Assembly: GCA_040384645.1 (NCBI GenBank)
Contig: JAZKIX010000217.1
Span: 1-14,705 of the forward strand
DNA: 14,705 nucleotides
From: JAZKIX01 sp040384645
GTDB lineage: Bacteria > Pseudomonadota > Gammaproteobacteria > Burkholderiales > Burkholderiaceae_D
Reading direction: 5' to 3'
Positions 1-7,790 of the stretch are shown here, in pieces. The translations under genes were made by a program, and so were the position numbers. Under the pieces are notes generated by a model. That model was given only the letters and a program-made list of their open reading frames with translations. It ran no database searches and was not told the DNA's origin. Each line of letters begins with the position of its first letter. Position 1 is the stretch's first letter.

Positions 1-544
1 CAAGCACGCCTGAGGCAGACGAGCTCGAATTGAGTTTGATAAAAAAGCGACTCACCGGTTGCTGTTCAATAAAAGCAAAAAATGCATCGTAACAAGTGAA
101 AACGGGTTGGCTTGCAAGCGCATGAGGTGCCAACAATTTCTTGCATAGCGGCTTGTCGAACATGGTGATGATATCGAGCGGATGGTTAAACCACGACACC
201 TGTCCGCTGCATCCGGCGATGGTGGTCATGAGCTGGGAAAAGCCAAGAAACCATTGTTTGGGATGGTAAATTCTGCCGCGTTCATCCTCAAGTTGCAGGG
301 CATTTTCCACGCCACCCAATGCAAGAATGCGCTTTTCGACCTCAAAATTCTCGCCGGGAGACTCAATCCGAACGGTTACATCACTTGTAAGGCAGTCTTC
401 AAGCAGGGATGGATTATTCAATAGTGCAAGGTAAGGCAGGACAGCAGCCGGCTGCTGTCCTGCCTGTTGCAATGCTTCTTGAAACAGCGAAACGCGGCGA
501 TTCTCGGGATTGCCAATAATCAAAAATGAACCAGGACGCGCCAT
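1..544 (-). CDS. STM4014 family protein (ATP-grasp-like), 5' part only
   Basis: The frame is open from an ATG at 542-544 to the window edge, giving about 181 residues of N-terminus; the C-terminus lies outside. It begins MARPGSFLIIGNPENRRVSL and contains RIESPGENFEVEK, which I recognise from the STM4014 family. In that family an ATP-grasp-like fold is expected; near the edge FFIKLNSSSSASGV resembles the lysine-containing ATP-binding strand and glycine/serine-rich loop of ATP-grasp enzymes. It starts 7 bp after the stop of the STM4015-type gene on the same strand, so the two are almost certainly co-transcribed. Known neighbours in other genomes are two radical-SAM proteins and a sulfatase-like protein (STM4011-4013), which could follow outside the window. 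The biochemical role of the cluster is not established; family assignment is confident, enzyme activity is inference. Confidence 0.8.
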   Translation of the reverse strand, partial: MARPGSFLIIGNPENRRVSLFQEALQQAGQQPAAVLPYLALLNNPSLLEDCLTSDVTVRIESPGENFEVEKRILALGGVENALQLEDERGRIYHPKQWFLGFSQLMTTIAGCSGQVSWFNHPLDIITMFDKPLCKKLLAPHALASQPVFTCYDAFFAFIEQQPVSRFFIKLNSSSSASGVL

Positions 545-551
545 CGGACAA

Positions 552-1622
552 CTATTCCGTCACGGCAGGATAGCGATAATCGTCTTCGTCCACGGCTTGC
601 TGATCGGAGACATCGACTTGAATCGCCAATTGCTTGAATTTTTTCATCATGTCATTTGAAAGAAAGTGGTAATGCAAGTCCAGCTTCTTTAGCTTCAGGA
701 TTTGGCTGCTGGCAAGCAATGCTTGCCCGCCTTGGTCGGTAAGCGTGCCTAGTGACAGATCGAGCGTTTCCAGTTGGTCCAGTACCTTCGCCTGGGCGAT
801 TTCAAGCGCAATTTCGTCGGCGATTTGGCTATCTACCAGACCAAGATAAGTCAGTTTGGGGAATAGCTGCGCCGTCATGAACGGCCGCAGATCAGCCATC
901 GTAGCGTCGAAGCCGTACTCATCGACACCCAGATAAAGCAATAAAAATTCCAGCTCGGGAAGCTTGGCGCTGGTGAGCGTTTCAATAATTTTCTTTGGCA
1001 AACCGCCACATTCGATGGTCAAGGCCTTGAGGTTTTTGTGCTGAATTGGCATCTCGGACAAGACCAAGCTGGTCGATCCCTTGATATGGAGTCGCTCAAG
1101 GCCGGGAAACGCTGGGAAAATATTGGTGTAATCGCCTTGATTAATCCAGGAAATTTCGCATTCTTCCGAATCCATATCGCCGACAAACAATTCTTTCAGA
1201 TTCGGCAGCTTTGCCGCATTTCCAGCCAGCATATCGAGCGCTTCTTGCGGCCCATTCTCGTATGCGTCTTCCCATGCTGCAATCACCAGTGACTCGACCT
1301 GCGCAGCTTGGGGCGTGCCTAAAAAGGCTTCGACTTTTTCAAGCAGCGTTTTGCCTGCTTCTGCTTCCTCGTAATTTACAGCAATGCGCTTTGCCACTTT
1401 CTTGGCGCTGGCGGCGCCTTTTTCCACGTAGCCTTTTTTCGTTTTTTCGGCAATCAGTTTTGCCATTTCCTTTTGCGCTTGCTCGGCAGAATCAAAACTG
1501 GTGGTTTTCTCTTGCCCGGCAGTGCCGATTTTTCCGTATTTCACGACAAGCGTGGCTTCCTCAATCTCGATTTGCCAGAATTTATAAGATTTGGAATCTT
1601 GGTATTCAAAATAATATTTCAT
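552..1622 (-). CDS. STM4015 family protein: WGR-like domain plus leucine-rich repeats
   Basis: The protein has 356 residues and is cytoplasmic, with no signal peptide. I chose the ATG at 1620-1622 (MKYYFEYQDSKSYKFWQIEI) because homology starts there; the frame stays open upstream to 1784, but that stretch is cysteine-rich, unlike the family, and overlaps a hairpin. Residues 1-70 form a WGR-like domain: aromatic strands, then VVKYGKIGTAGQEKTTSFDS, where the signature is Y-G-K rather than W-G-R. Residues ~140-335 are leucine-rich repeats (LERLHIKG, LKALTIECGGLP, LEFLLLYLGVDEYGFDAT, LDLSLGTLTDQGGQALL). The ending DDYRYPAVTE matches the conserved tail of STM4015 proteins. It precedes an STM4014-type gene by 7 bp. 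A substrate-recognition or scaffold role is inferred from the LRRs; function is unknown. Confidence 0.88.
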   Translation of the reverse strand: MKYYFEYQDSKSYKFWQIEIEEATLVVKYGKIGTAGQEKTTSFDSAEQAQKEMAKLIAEKTKKGYVEKGAASAKKVAKRIAVNYEEAEAGKTLLEKVEAFLGTPQAAQVESLVIAAWEDAYENGPQEALDMLAGNAAKLPNLKELFVGDMDSEECEISWINQGDYTNIFPAFPGLERLHIKGSTSLVLSEMPIQHKNLKALTIECGGLPKKIIETLTSAKLPELEFLLLYLGVDEYGFDATMADLRPFMTAQLFPKLTYLGLVDSQIADEIALEIAQAKVLDQLETLDLSLGTLTDQGGQALLASSQILKLKKLDLHYHFLSNDMMKKFKQLAIQVDVSDQQAVDEDDYRYPAVTE

Positions 1623-1854
1623 CAAACAAGACTTTCTCAAGGAAGTGCCGAGGTTTAAATTTGCCAAGATCAAGCTGCACAGGACTGACGCAAACTTGTT
1701 GCAGCAAGTACGACGCAGGGGTTTTAGGCCGTTTTTTGCCTGCTTGCAAGCGGTCTGTGCTCGCAAGCACAGACCGCTTTGCAAGGGTGGTGACGGCTAC
1801 AGTAGCAGTTGTAAGAAGAGACACCATACCGCAGCTTCGGCGTTTTAACATAAA
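1623..1854. other. Intergenic region between secreted protein A and the STM4015 gene
   Basis: This 232-bp gap separates the end of gene A from the STM4015-type gene. Open frames crossing it on both strands are short, cysteine-rich and unlike the neighbouring proteins, so I do not annotate them. It must contain the end of the A transcript and probably the promoter of the STM4015/STM4014 unit. I see no convincing -35/-10 pair. The one clear structure is the hairpin at 1748-1779. It holds no copy of the 76-bp element found before the secreted-protein genes. Confidence 0.6.
1748..1779. repeat. Perfect 14-bp inverted repeat, 4-nt loop
   Basis: AAGCGGTCTGTGCT, loop CGCA, then AGCACAGACCGCTT: a perfect GC-rich stem of 14 bp. 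It lies about 75 bp past the stop of gene A and about 125 bp before the STM4015 start. The stem strength suits a terminator, but neither strand has the expected T-run directly after it, so it may instead protect an mRNA 3' end or be a dispersed palindromic repeat of the genome. Confidence 0.7.
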
Positions 1855-4830
1855 TTACGGCACCGCACCAGGCGTCGTACCAGCGCTACCTGCACCAATC
1901 GCCGGCGAGCCGGCTGTCAAGGAAAAATCGCCGGTGGCAGCATTGGTAAATAGCGGGTCGGCATAGATCGAGGTGGTATCGCCCAGCAGCGTTTTGGTCG
2001 CGGCAAAACTCTTGTTATTGACGGTCGGCGGCCACGGCGCATACAGAAAAGCGCGGTTGGAGGGCGTGTAGAAGAACACATTGTTTTTCATGCTCCAGCC
2101 AGACAAATCGTTAGGACCAGTCCAGTCGTCGGCTCCGATTTTCAACACGCCAGATCCACCACTAGGGTCCATGAATATATTGTTTTCGATATGCATATTT
2201 GCGACGAAGCCGCCGGTATCAGGTCGTGCAGATACCAGGAATCCGGTGTCATAAAAAGTATTGTTGCGCACAATGTAGTCGTGATCGGCACGCATGCCGT
2301 CGGTCTCCAGGCGCATACCCTCCTGATTGCGCACCATGATGTTATGGTGGATATCGCTGCTAAATAATCGCAGGTAGAAGGCAACCGCGTTATCTTCAAA
2401 CAGATTGTTATAGGCATTCATATGCACCACACTGGCATGTTTATGACGCAGCGCGACGTGGTTGTCATGGAATACATTGCCATAGGCAGTGAAGGTGGAG
2501 CCAGGTAAAGCGGCAAGTTCGGAAATTAATGTCAGCGCGCCAGAGTTATTGTCTGGATTTGAGTCCGCCGTCAAATAAAAAAGACTATTGCGCACGATGA
2601 AGGTGTGCAGGCCATCCTGGGCGTGGATCACCAGTCCGCCGCCGACACCGCTGGATTGAGTGACCTTTCCGTCGTGCGCCACGATGTTGACGAAATCGGC
2701 GTACGTCACAAAATCGTCGACCACGATGCCTTGATCGCCGAAGTTGGTGATCTCCAGATTCTGCATGCGGATACCGCCGTTATTGGACATACGAAGCTGT
2801 GCACTAGTACGATTGGCCGAGAATACCGCCCGCGGTGAGCCGCGCCAGCTTTTCAGCGTGGTCGGCGCGGCTGGAGTGCCGCTGGCATTGGCGGTATAAA
2901 AATTGAGCGTCATCTGGTGCGTGGCTGAATTGGTCGCCATATCAAACGTGCCTTTGACATAGACGAAATCGCCGCCACGCACCGCTTGTTCCAGCTCTTT
3001 GAAATGATTGTAGGGCGAGGCAAAAGTACCGCTGCCATTGGTCGCCGCAGCCGCATTCACCCACCAGCATTTTTTGCCGGTTGGTGCTTCGCACACAGAA
3101 GGATCGCCCGGTTCAATACCATTCGGCCAGAGCAAGCCGGTTGTCCCGTTCGGCGCAGCAGTATCGATACAGGCCACGGTCACATTGCTGATATTGCTGC
3201 TGGCAATCGTCCCGCTGCCATTGCTGACGGTACAGGTTTGGCCAGTGGGCTGGGTTTTAACGGTCACGCCATAGCCGGCACCGGTGGCCAGTTTGGTGGC
3301 GAAGGATTTGCTCGTGTTGGTGCTGAAACTTAATGTCTCGGCATTGCTGTTTTGCAGCACCAGTGTTTGGCCGCTTCCTAAGCCGGACACCGTGGCAACA
3401 ATGCTGTAGGTATTGGTGACGCAGGCCACCGTCACATTGCTGACATTGCTGCTGGCAATGGTGCCGCTGCCATTACTGACGGTGCAGGTCTGGCCGCTCG
3501 GCTGGGTTTTGACGCTGACGGCATAGCTGGTACCCGAGCCCAGCTTGGTGGCAAAGGTGCCATTCGTATTACTGGTAAAACTCAACGTTTGCGCATTACT
3601 GTTTTGCAGCACGACCGTCTTGCCGCTGCCCAGACCCGATACCGTGGCAGAAATACTGTAGGTCTGCACGGGTATAACCGGTGCATCGCTTGTTAGCAGT
3701 AGCGAAGAAATCGCAGGCCATGCCGTTTGTCCTTTAATGCTGACAAAATCGCCTGTGCTGATGACGATATCGTCGTACCAGAGTTCGAACGCTTGGTTTG
3801 AGGGGCCTTGGGTCCAGTCGAAAAATTTAATGGCATCAATCGGACCATTGGAATAATGCCGATTGAAAATTCCGACTGCGTCGACATACACTTTGCCGTC
3901 AATTTCCAGATAATACGCACCGTCGGCCACTTCATTTAATGCGGTGGTACCGCTATTAAATTTGATCCGCATTTTAAAGTGATGCCAGTCGGCACCCCAC
4001 ATGAACGAATGAAAATTGTGCTGTTGCGGTGTCTGTACCGAGGCGGCGCCAAAGGATCGGCCAATCCAGCCTGGATTGCTGCCATCCAGCAATACGACGT
4101 TTTGGGTGTCGTTTTCGACGTCGGTGCCATCGCCAAACCCAACAAAATAGAGTGCGCCGTAATCGACACCGGTGTAGTCCAGCCCGAACGTGGTGTTGGC
4201 ATAATTGGCGCCGTTCTTGGCACCGAATATTTTCAGGAATTTCACCCCGTGTTTGGCTTCTGGCATCTTGGCCCGGAACTCGACAAATACTTCGCGCGTA
4301 TTGGCTGGGACGGCATACTGAGTCCAGATGGTTTGCCCAGCTGCGGGATTCAGATACTTCCCTTTCAGACTGCCGGCACTGCCCTTGAAATTTTTTGTGG
4401 TGTCGTGCGAAATTTCGAGCGAGGTATTGGCCTGCAGCGCAGCGACATACCGACCATCGACGTTGGCCAGGGTTTGTCCCGGCGCATCCCACGATTCCTT
4501 GACTACCACCACGACCGGCGTCTTGATGCACGTCACCGCCACATTACTCACATTGGCGTTATTGACCGTGCCGCTGCCGTTGCTGACACTACAGGTTTGC
4601 CGCTCAGGTTGGCTACGGATCGTCAAGTTGTAGGTCGTGCCAGTGTTAAGACCAGTAAAGGCAATAGCGCCATTTTGCACCGCCGTCTTGGGATTGGCGT
4701 CCTTATTGACAAGGATCAGTCGCTTGCCCGCATCCAGTCCAGACACTGTCGCAGTGATGCTGAACGTGGCAGCCAGCACTGAAAACGGCAGCGTGCACAG
4801 TAGCAGTGGAAGTAAAGAACGAAGACGCAT
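1855..4830 (-). CDS. Secreted protein A: Ig-like modules, jelly-roll domain and C-terminal parallel beta-helix (polysaccharide-lyase-like)
   Basis: 991 residues. Residues 1-20 are a Sec signal peptide (MRLRSLLPLLL...VLA|A). Residues ~22-102 are one Ig-like module with its two cysteines; ~108-365 a jelly-roll, concanavalin-like domain (VFVEFRAKMPEAKHGVKFLK, ending FELWYDDIVIS); ~390-556 two more modules; ~585-985 a right-handed parallel beta-helix with PL6/chondroitinase-B flavour, starting VNAAAATNGSGTFASPYNHF, passing NNxF/NNLF turns and closing DPLFTNAATGDFSLTAGSPA. A shared WPAISSLLLTSD linker joins jelly roll and modules. It probably binds and perhaps cleaves a polysaccharide outside the cell; no catalytic residue can be assigned securely. 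The start ATG follows AAAAAAAGG by a normal spacing and lies 14 bp after the stop of B, so A is probably translated from the B transcript. No sorting tail or autotransporter domain is visible. Confidence 0.85.
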   Translation of the reverse strand: MRLRSLLPLLLCTLPFSVLAATFSITATVSGLDAGKRLILVNKDANPKTAVQNGAIAFTGLNTGTTYNLTIRSQPERQTCSVSNGSGTVNNANVSNVAVTCIKTPVVVVVKESWDAPGQTLANVDGRYVAALQANTSLEISHDTTKNFKGSAGSLKGKYLNPAAGQTIWTQYAVPANTREVFVEFRAKMPEAKHGVKFLKIFGAKNGANYANTTFGLDYTGVDYGALYFVGFGDGTDVENDTQNVVLLDGSNPGWIGRSFGAASVQTPQQHNFHSFMWGADWHHFKMRIKFNSGTTALNEVADGAYYLEIDGKVYVDAVGIFNRHYSNGPIDAIKFFDWTQGPSNQAFELWYDDIVISTGDFVSIKGQTAWPAISSLLLTSDAPVIPVQTYSISATVSGLGSGKTVVLQNSNAQTLSFTSNTNGTFATKLGSGTSYAVSVKTQPSGQTCTVSNGSGTIASSNVSNVTVACVTNTYSIVATVSGLGSGQTLVLQNSNAETLSFSTNTSKSFATKLATGAGYGVTVKTQPTGQTCTVSNGSGTIASSNISNVTVACIDTAAPNGTTGLLWPNGIEPGDPSVCEAPTGKKCWWVNAAAATNGSGTFASPYNHFKELEQAVRGGDFVYVKGTFDMATNSATHQMTLNFYTANASGTPAAPTTLKSWRGSPRAVFSANRTSAQLRMSNNGGIRMQNLEITNFGDQGIVVDDFVTYADFVNIVAHDGKVTQSSGVGGGLVIHAQDGLHTFIVRNSLFYLTADSNPDNNSGALTLISELAALPGSTFTAYGNVFHDNHVALRHKHASVVHMNAYNNLFEDNAVAFYLRLFSSDIHHNIMVRNQEGMRLETDGMRADHDYIVRNNTFYDTGFLVSARPDTGGFVANMHIENNIFMDPSGGSGVLKIGADDWTGPNDLSGWSMKNNVFFYTPSNRAFLYAPWPPTVNNKSFAATKTLLGDTTSIYADPLFTNAATGDFSLTAGSPAIGAGSAGTTPGAVP
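3166..3663 (-). repeat. Two tandem Ig-like modules in gene A, nearly identical in DNA to a block in gene B
   Basis: This part of A encodes two modules of ~83 residues. Each runs TYSIxATVSGLGSGxTLVLQ, then FATKLxxGxxYxVxVKTQP, xGQTCTVSNGSGTIASSN, and xSNVTVAC. Long stretches match 5955-6452 in gene B base for base with scattered substitutions (I estimate about 94% from inspection of 3415-3680 against 6195-6460). That is much closer than the surrounding domains, so the block appears to have been exchanged between the genes. Confidence 0.8.
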
Positions 4831-4844
4831 GCGGATACCTTTTT

Positions 4845-7559
4845 TTAGAAAATTGATGTTTTTTGCAGTACCAGCGTGTTGCCACTGCCCAGCCCCGATA
4901 CCGTGCCCGAAATATTGGCGCTCTGTGCTGGCACAGCAGACTTGTCGCTGTTCAAGCGTGGCGAAAAAATTGCCCGCCTACTCACGCTTGCTGCATTTTG
5001 CGTCAACGATTGCGGCTTCTGATCGTAGATGGCAATCAGTGAATCGGTCAGGACCGTGGTCTCAAAATACCCGCTGTTTTGTGCGCCGTGGATATAACCT
5101 GCGCGAAAGCCGGCATTGTTGCCAGCCCGCTTCCAGAGCGGCAAGTTGGTCTGATTGATTTTTTGGGTGAAGCTGCTCTCCCCTTCGCGCTTGATCCACA
5201 TGCCGATCTGGCCATCACTCACGCCGACCGCGCTGCCAAGCTTGGCGTAGTAAATCACGTCCATCCATTTGCCCAGTTGCGCTGCGGTGATGAAGTCTTC
5301 GAACTCACCCATATCGGAGCCACCGCCTTGATGATCGATCGAAAATTTGGCATACGCCATGGAATAGCGGCCAGCAACCGGGCGCGACTCGAAAACGACG
5401 GTGGGATTTTGGCCAGTAGAGGAATAACCGTCGCACCAAAAAGCCATGAGTTTATTATTAGTTGAGGCACCTACCCTGACGGCGGCACGCACCTGGCTGC
5501 GCGTAGTGTTGGTGATATTGGCGGTCCAGGTGTCTGGATATTCACCACGCACGGCAAATTCCACGCGCAACGATTGCCCAACGACTGCGTAAACGGTGGC
5601 GGTCGAACCGTCGGCGGCCTTGATGGCATCGCCAGCTTTCCAGCTTGACATATCGCCTGTCACATCAAGCGCCAAAATACTGCGGTGTTTGTAGTTGAGC
5701 GGCACAAAAACGCGCTGGTGAAAATAAAATTGGTTTTGATCGTTAAACGTAAACCGTCGCTCGGCGATGGTTTCGATATCGAGCGCGGTTTGGACGCCTT
5801 GGAAGGTGAAGGGAATACCTTTCTCGGTTTCGCCGGACGGCGCGACTGCCACATCGCTATTGGCTTCAAACGCAAAGCCATTCTTGACCATGTGCGTGGT
5901 GTCGGTGCCGTTGAAATTGTAGAGCGCGACCGGCGCGACAACGGGACTGGTATTGACACAAGCCACCGTCACATTGGTCACATTGCTGCTGGCAATCGTC
6001 CCGCTGCCATTGCTGACGGTACAGGTCTGGTCGATCGGCTGGGTTTTAACGGTCACGGCATAGCTGGCACCAGTGGTCAGCTTGGTGGCGAAGGGTTTGC
6101 TCGTGTTAGTGCTGAAGCTTAAGGTGTCGGCATTGCTGTTTTGCAGCACCAGTGTTTTTCCGCTGCCTAAACCGGATACCGTGGCAGAAATGCTGTAGGT
6201 ATTGGTGACGCAGGCCACCGTCACATTGGTCACATTGCTGCCGGCAATAGTGCCGCTGCCATTGCTGACGGTGCAGGTCTGGCCACTCGGCTGGGTTTTG
6301 ACGCTGACAGCATAGCTGGTACCCGAGCCCAGCTTGGTGGCAAAGGTGCCGTTCGTATTACTGGCAAAACTCAACGTTTGCGCATTACTGTTTTGCAGCA
6401 CGACCGTCTTGCCGCTGCCCAGGCCCGACACCGTGGCAGAAATACTGTAGGTCTGTACTGGCACCGTGGGCGTGTCGCTGCTCAACAGCAGTAACGAAAT
6501 TGCCGGCCAACCCAGGTCTCCTACTTTTTGCGTCAACGATTGCGGCTTCTGGTCGTAGATGGCAAGCAGTGAATCGGTCAGGACGGTGGTCTCGAAATAG
6601 CCGCTGTTTTGCGCACCGTGGACGTAACCTTCGCGAAAACCGGCATTGTTGCCGGCACGCTTCCAAAGCGGCAGATTGGTCAGATTTATTTTTTGGGTGA
6701 AACTGCTCTCCCCTTCGCGTTTGATCCACATACCGATCTGGCCATCGCTGACACCGACCGCGCTGCCAAGCTTGGCGTAATAGACCACATCCATCCATTT
6801 GCCCAGTTGCGCTGCGGTGATGAAGTCGTCGAACTCTCCACTATCGGCTCCAGCGACTTGTTTATCTATCGAAAATTTTGCATAAGCACTGGAATAACGG
6901 CCAGCAACTGGACGCGCCTCGAAAACAACGGTGGGATTTTGCCCTTTGAAGGAATAACCGTCGCACCAAAAAGCGGCAAGTTTATTATTCGTTGAGGCGC
7001 CCGTCCTGACGGCGGCGCGCACCTGGCTGCGCGTGGTGTTGGTGATATTGGCGGTCCAGGTGTCTGGATATTCACCACGCACCGCAAATTCGAGCCGCAC
7101 TGATTGTCCGACGATAGCGTAAATGGTGGCGGTCGAGCCGTCGGCGGCCTTGATGGCATCGCCTACCTTCCAGCTTGAAATATCCCCTGTGACTTCCACC
7201 GGCAATATATTGCGGTGTTTGTAGTTGAGCGGCACAAAAAAGCGCTGGTGAAAATAAAATTGGTTTTGATCGTTAAACGTAAACCGTCGCTCGGCGATGG
7301 TTTCGATATCGAGCGCGGTTTGGACCCCTTGGAAGGTGAAGGGAATACCTTTCTCGGTTTCGCCGGGGGGCGCGACTGCCACATCACTATTGGCTTCAAA
7401 CGCAAAGCCATTTTTGACCATGTGCGTGGTGTCGGTGCCGTTGAAATTGTAGAGCGCGACCGGTGCCGGAGCCGGAGCCGCCGCGGCTGCAACGGCAAAC
7501 GGCAGAACAATTAAGGTAATGGCAAGAACGAAGCTGGACAGGGAGGGCGAGGCACGCAT
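4845..7559 (-). CDS. Secreted protein B: two jelly-roll domains separated by two Ig-like modules
   Basis: 904 residues. Residues 1-28 are a Sec signal peptide (hydrophobic FVLAITLIVLPFAVAAAAA). Then comes jelly roll 1 (~33-345), the linker WPAISLLLLSSD, Ig-like modules at ~370-452 and ~454-536, and jelly roll 2 (~543-855), highly similar to the first. It ends in a diverged linker and a truncated third module (SGTVSGLGSGNTLVLQ) stopping at about residue 904. Both jelly rolls carry EFAVRGEYPDTW and a conserved GxxxGAQNSGYFETTVLTDS strand near the end. They resemble polysaccharide-lyase or lectin jelly rolls; a carbohydrate-binding role is inferred, activity unknown. The truncated tail lies 14 bp from gene A. 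A 76-bp element lies 231 nt upstream of the ATG. Ribosome-binding signal is weak (GAAAG). Confidence 0.85.
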   Translation of the reverse strand: MRASPSLSSFVLAITLIVLPFAVAAAAAPAPAPVALYNFNGTDTTHMVKNGFAFEANSDVAVAPPGETEKGIPFTFQGVQTALDIETIAERRFTFNDQNQFYFHQRFFVPLNYKHRNILPVEVTGDISSWKVGDAIKAADGSTATIYAIVGQSVRLEFAVRGEYPDTWTANITNTTRSQVRAAVRTGASTNNKLAAFWCDGYSFKGQNPTVVFEARPVAGRYSSAYAKFSIDKQVAGADSGEFDDFITAAQLGKWMDVVYYAKLGSAVGVSDGQIGMWIKREGESSFTQKINLTNLPLWKRAGNNAGFREGYVHGAQNSGYFETTVLTDSLLAIYDQKPQSLTQKVGDLGWPAISLLLLSSDTPTVPVQTYSISATVSGLGSGKTVVLQNSNAQTLSFASNTNGTFATKLGSGTSYAVSVKTQPSGQTCTVSNGSGTIAGSNVTNVTVACVTNTYSISATVSGLGSGKTLVLQNSNADTLSFSTNTSKPFATKLTTGASYAVTVKTQPIDQTCTVSNGSGTIASSNVTNVTVACVNTSPVVAPVALYNFNGTDTTHMVKNGFAFEANSDVAVAPSGETEKGIPFTFQGVQTALDIETIAERRFTFNDQNQFYFHQRVFVPLNYKHRSILALDVTGDMSSWKAGDAIKAADGSTATVYAVVGQSLRVEFAVRGEYPDTWTANITNTTRSQVRAAVRVGASTNNKLMAFWCDGYSSTGQNPTVVFESRPVAGRYSMAYAKFSIDHQGGGSDMGEFEDFITAAQLGKWMDVIYYAKLGSAVGVSDGQIGMWIKREGESSFTQKINQTNLPLWKRAGNNAGFRAGYIHGAQNSGYFETTVLTDSLIAIYDQKPQSLTQNAASVSRRAIFSPRLNSDKSAVPAQSANISGTVSGLGSGNTLVLQKTSIF
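4995..5933 (-). repeat. Jelly-roll domain copy 2 of gene B
   Basis: This is the second copy of a ~313-residue domain duplicated within gene B at an exact period of 1530 bp (510 codons). Against copy 1 the 5' third (about 5700-5933 versus 7230-7463) is about 97% identical by eye, while the remainder differs more often, including substitutions such as QVAGADSGEFDD versus QGGGSDMGEFED. The uneven divergence suggests recent gene conversion of part of the copy. Confidence 0.85.
5955..6452 (-). repeat. Two tandem Ig-like modules in gene B
   Basis: This encodes two ~83-residue modules with paired cysteines (QTCTVSNGSG and VTVACV), probably one disulfide each. It is the partner of the 3166-3663 block in gene A and has the same order, same linker and nearly the same DNA. 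Related modules occur four times in C and once more at the N-terminus of A, but with much greater divergence. Confidence 0.8.
6525..7463 (-). repeat. Jelly-roll domain copy 1 of gene B
   Basis: First copy of the duplicated domain, beginning PVALYNFNGTDTTHMVKNGF directly after the signal peptide and a proline-rich spacer. A region of about 45 residues (SSWKVGDAIKAADG ... FAVRGEYPDTW) seems to be an insertion into the jelly roll. It is shared with copy 2 and, more distantly, with the C-terminal domain of D, and is absent from A and from the first domain of D. Confidence 0.8.
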
Positions 7560-7587
7560 TGCGATGACACTTTCAAGAATGGACTAA

Positions 7588-7767
7588 TTAAGAAACCATA
7601 ATGGCAAGCTTGGCATTGCCAATTGACATTGCCACTTTTGCATCACCACTTGCACCGGATGGTTCCCAAGTCAAAACCAGCGGATGTGTTTTACCTTGCG
7701 GCATTACTAGTGTCAACGGATCGTTACGCTTGAGCCGGAAATTGCACCCTGGCGCGGCTATCCAATA
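7588..7767 (-). pseudogene. Coding-like remnant of 59 codons without a start
   Basis: Between the upstream element and gene B there is an open stretch on the minus strand ending at TAA (7588-7590) and bounded upstream by TGA at 7768-7770. It reads like real protein: NFRLKRNDPLTLVMPQGK, then HPLVLTWEPSGASGDAKVAM and SIGNAKLAIMVS. The only ATG able to give a peptide of any length (7702-7704, 38 residues) has no visible ribosome-binding site. I read this as the 3' end of a lost gene, or an inserted fragment, that pushed the element away from gene B. A tiny real gene is possible. I do not recognise the family, and chance openness cannot be excluded at this length. Confidence 0.35.
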
Positions 7768-7790
7768 TCACTAAAGTTATCAATAATGAG

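Noticed and set aside
1623..1784. Longer start for the STM4015 gene (410 residues)
   Set aside because: The added N-terminus is cysteine-rich, has no family match and includes the hairpin; the WGR-like domain begins exactly at the ATG at 1622.
1211..1966. Plus-strand open frame of 251 codons spanning the STM4015 gene, the intergenic hairpin and the end of A
   Set aside because: It crosses two real genes in antisense and a strong hairpin; composition is not protein-like.
3979..4782. Long plus-strand open frame of 267 codons opposite gene A
   Set aside because: It is antisense to a protein with signal peptide and clear domain homology, and its translation is rich in R, H, C without recognisable motifs.
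3166..6452. CRISPR array or tandem short repeats
   Set aside because: The repeats are ~250 bp, coding, in frame and protein-domain sized; no short repeat-spacer pattern exists in the window.
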